From contig SKTQ01000265.1 in the NCBI GenBank assembly GCA_007122505.1, positions 1-5,020 on the forward strand: DNA of 5,020 nt. The letters are read 5' to 3'. This document shows positions 5,003-5,020 of the stretch, one piece after another; the stretch's first letter is position 1, and each line of letters begins with the position of its first letter. Under the pieces are notes generated by a model that saw only the letters and a program-made list of their open reading frames with translations, was not told the origin of the DNA and ran no database searches. A program made the position numbers and the translations under genes. The stretch comes from Bacteroidales bacterium (GTDB taxonomy: Bacteria; Bacteroidota; Bacteroidia; Bacteroidales; UBA7960).

Positions 5003-5020
5003 TGAGGGGGTAGCGTTTGT

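Overview
The window looks like a chromosomal stretch from a bacterium of the Bacteroidota, probably an uncultured or environmental anaerobe. Three things point that way. Two genes have upstream boxes matching the Bacteroidota -7 promoter element TAnnTTTGC, and two of the three main genes lack a convincing Shine-Dalgarno sequence. The intergenic ends carry small dispersed repeats of types I recall as common in this phylum (CGCCCTGAAGGGC, ATCCGTGTT, CACAAAG/TTTGCG). A tungsten/molybdenum aldehyde oxidoreductase suggests anaerobic metabolism. The phylum is an inference from these signs, not from a marker gene.

Layout, left to right. Bases 1-401 hold no gene I can support, but they contain a cluster of three short dispersed repeats. 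A minus-strand gene (402-1130) encodes a coiled-coil protein with a C-terminal PD-(D/E)XK nuclease-like fold; a -7-like box lies just upstream of it. Between it and the next gene is a strong intrinsic terminator (about 1230-1279) that reads on the minus strand. The largest gene (1338-3497, minus) encodes a 719-residue aldehyde:ferredoxin oxidoreductase family protein with some unusual cofactor-binding motifs. Directly upstream, on the same strand, is a candidate 30-codon gene (3512-3604) whose stop codon touches the ribosome binding site of the oxidoreductase. The 469-base divergent region (3498-3966) carries putative promoters for both directions, short direct repeats and a leader hairpin. 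The plus-strand gene (about 3967-4881) encodes a membrane-anchored lytic transglycosylase of the MltD/Slt type with a LysM-like tail. The last 139 bases hold a symmetric array of TTTGCG and CGCAAA units.

The three main genes do not form an obvious pathway. The terminator separates the oxidoreductase from the nuclease-like gene, and the transglycosylase is transcribed divergently. The only close functional coupling suggested is between the small candidate ORF and the oxidoreductase. No mobile element gene, CRISPR array, tRNA or rRNA is visible. I found no clear case for a new multi-gene system. The best leads are the small ORF and the diverged metal/pterin motifs of the oxidoreductase.
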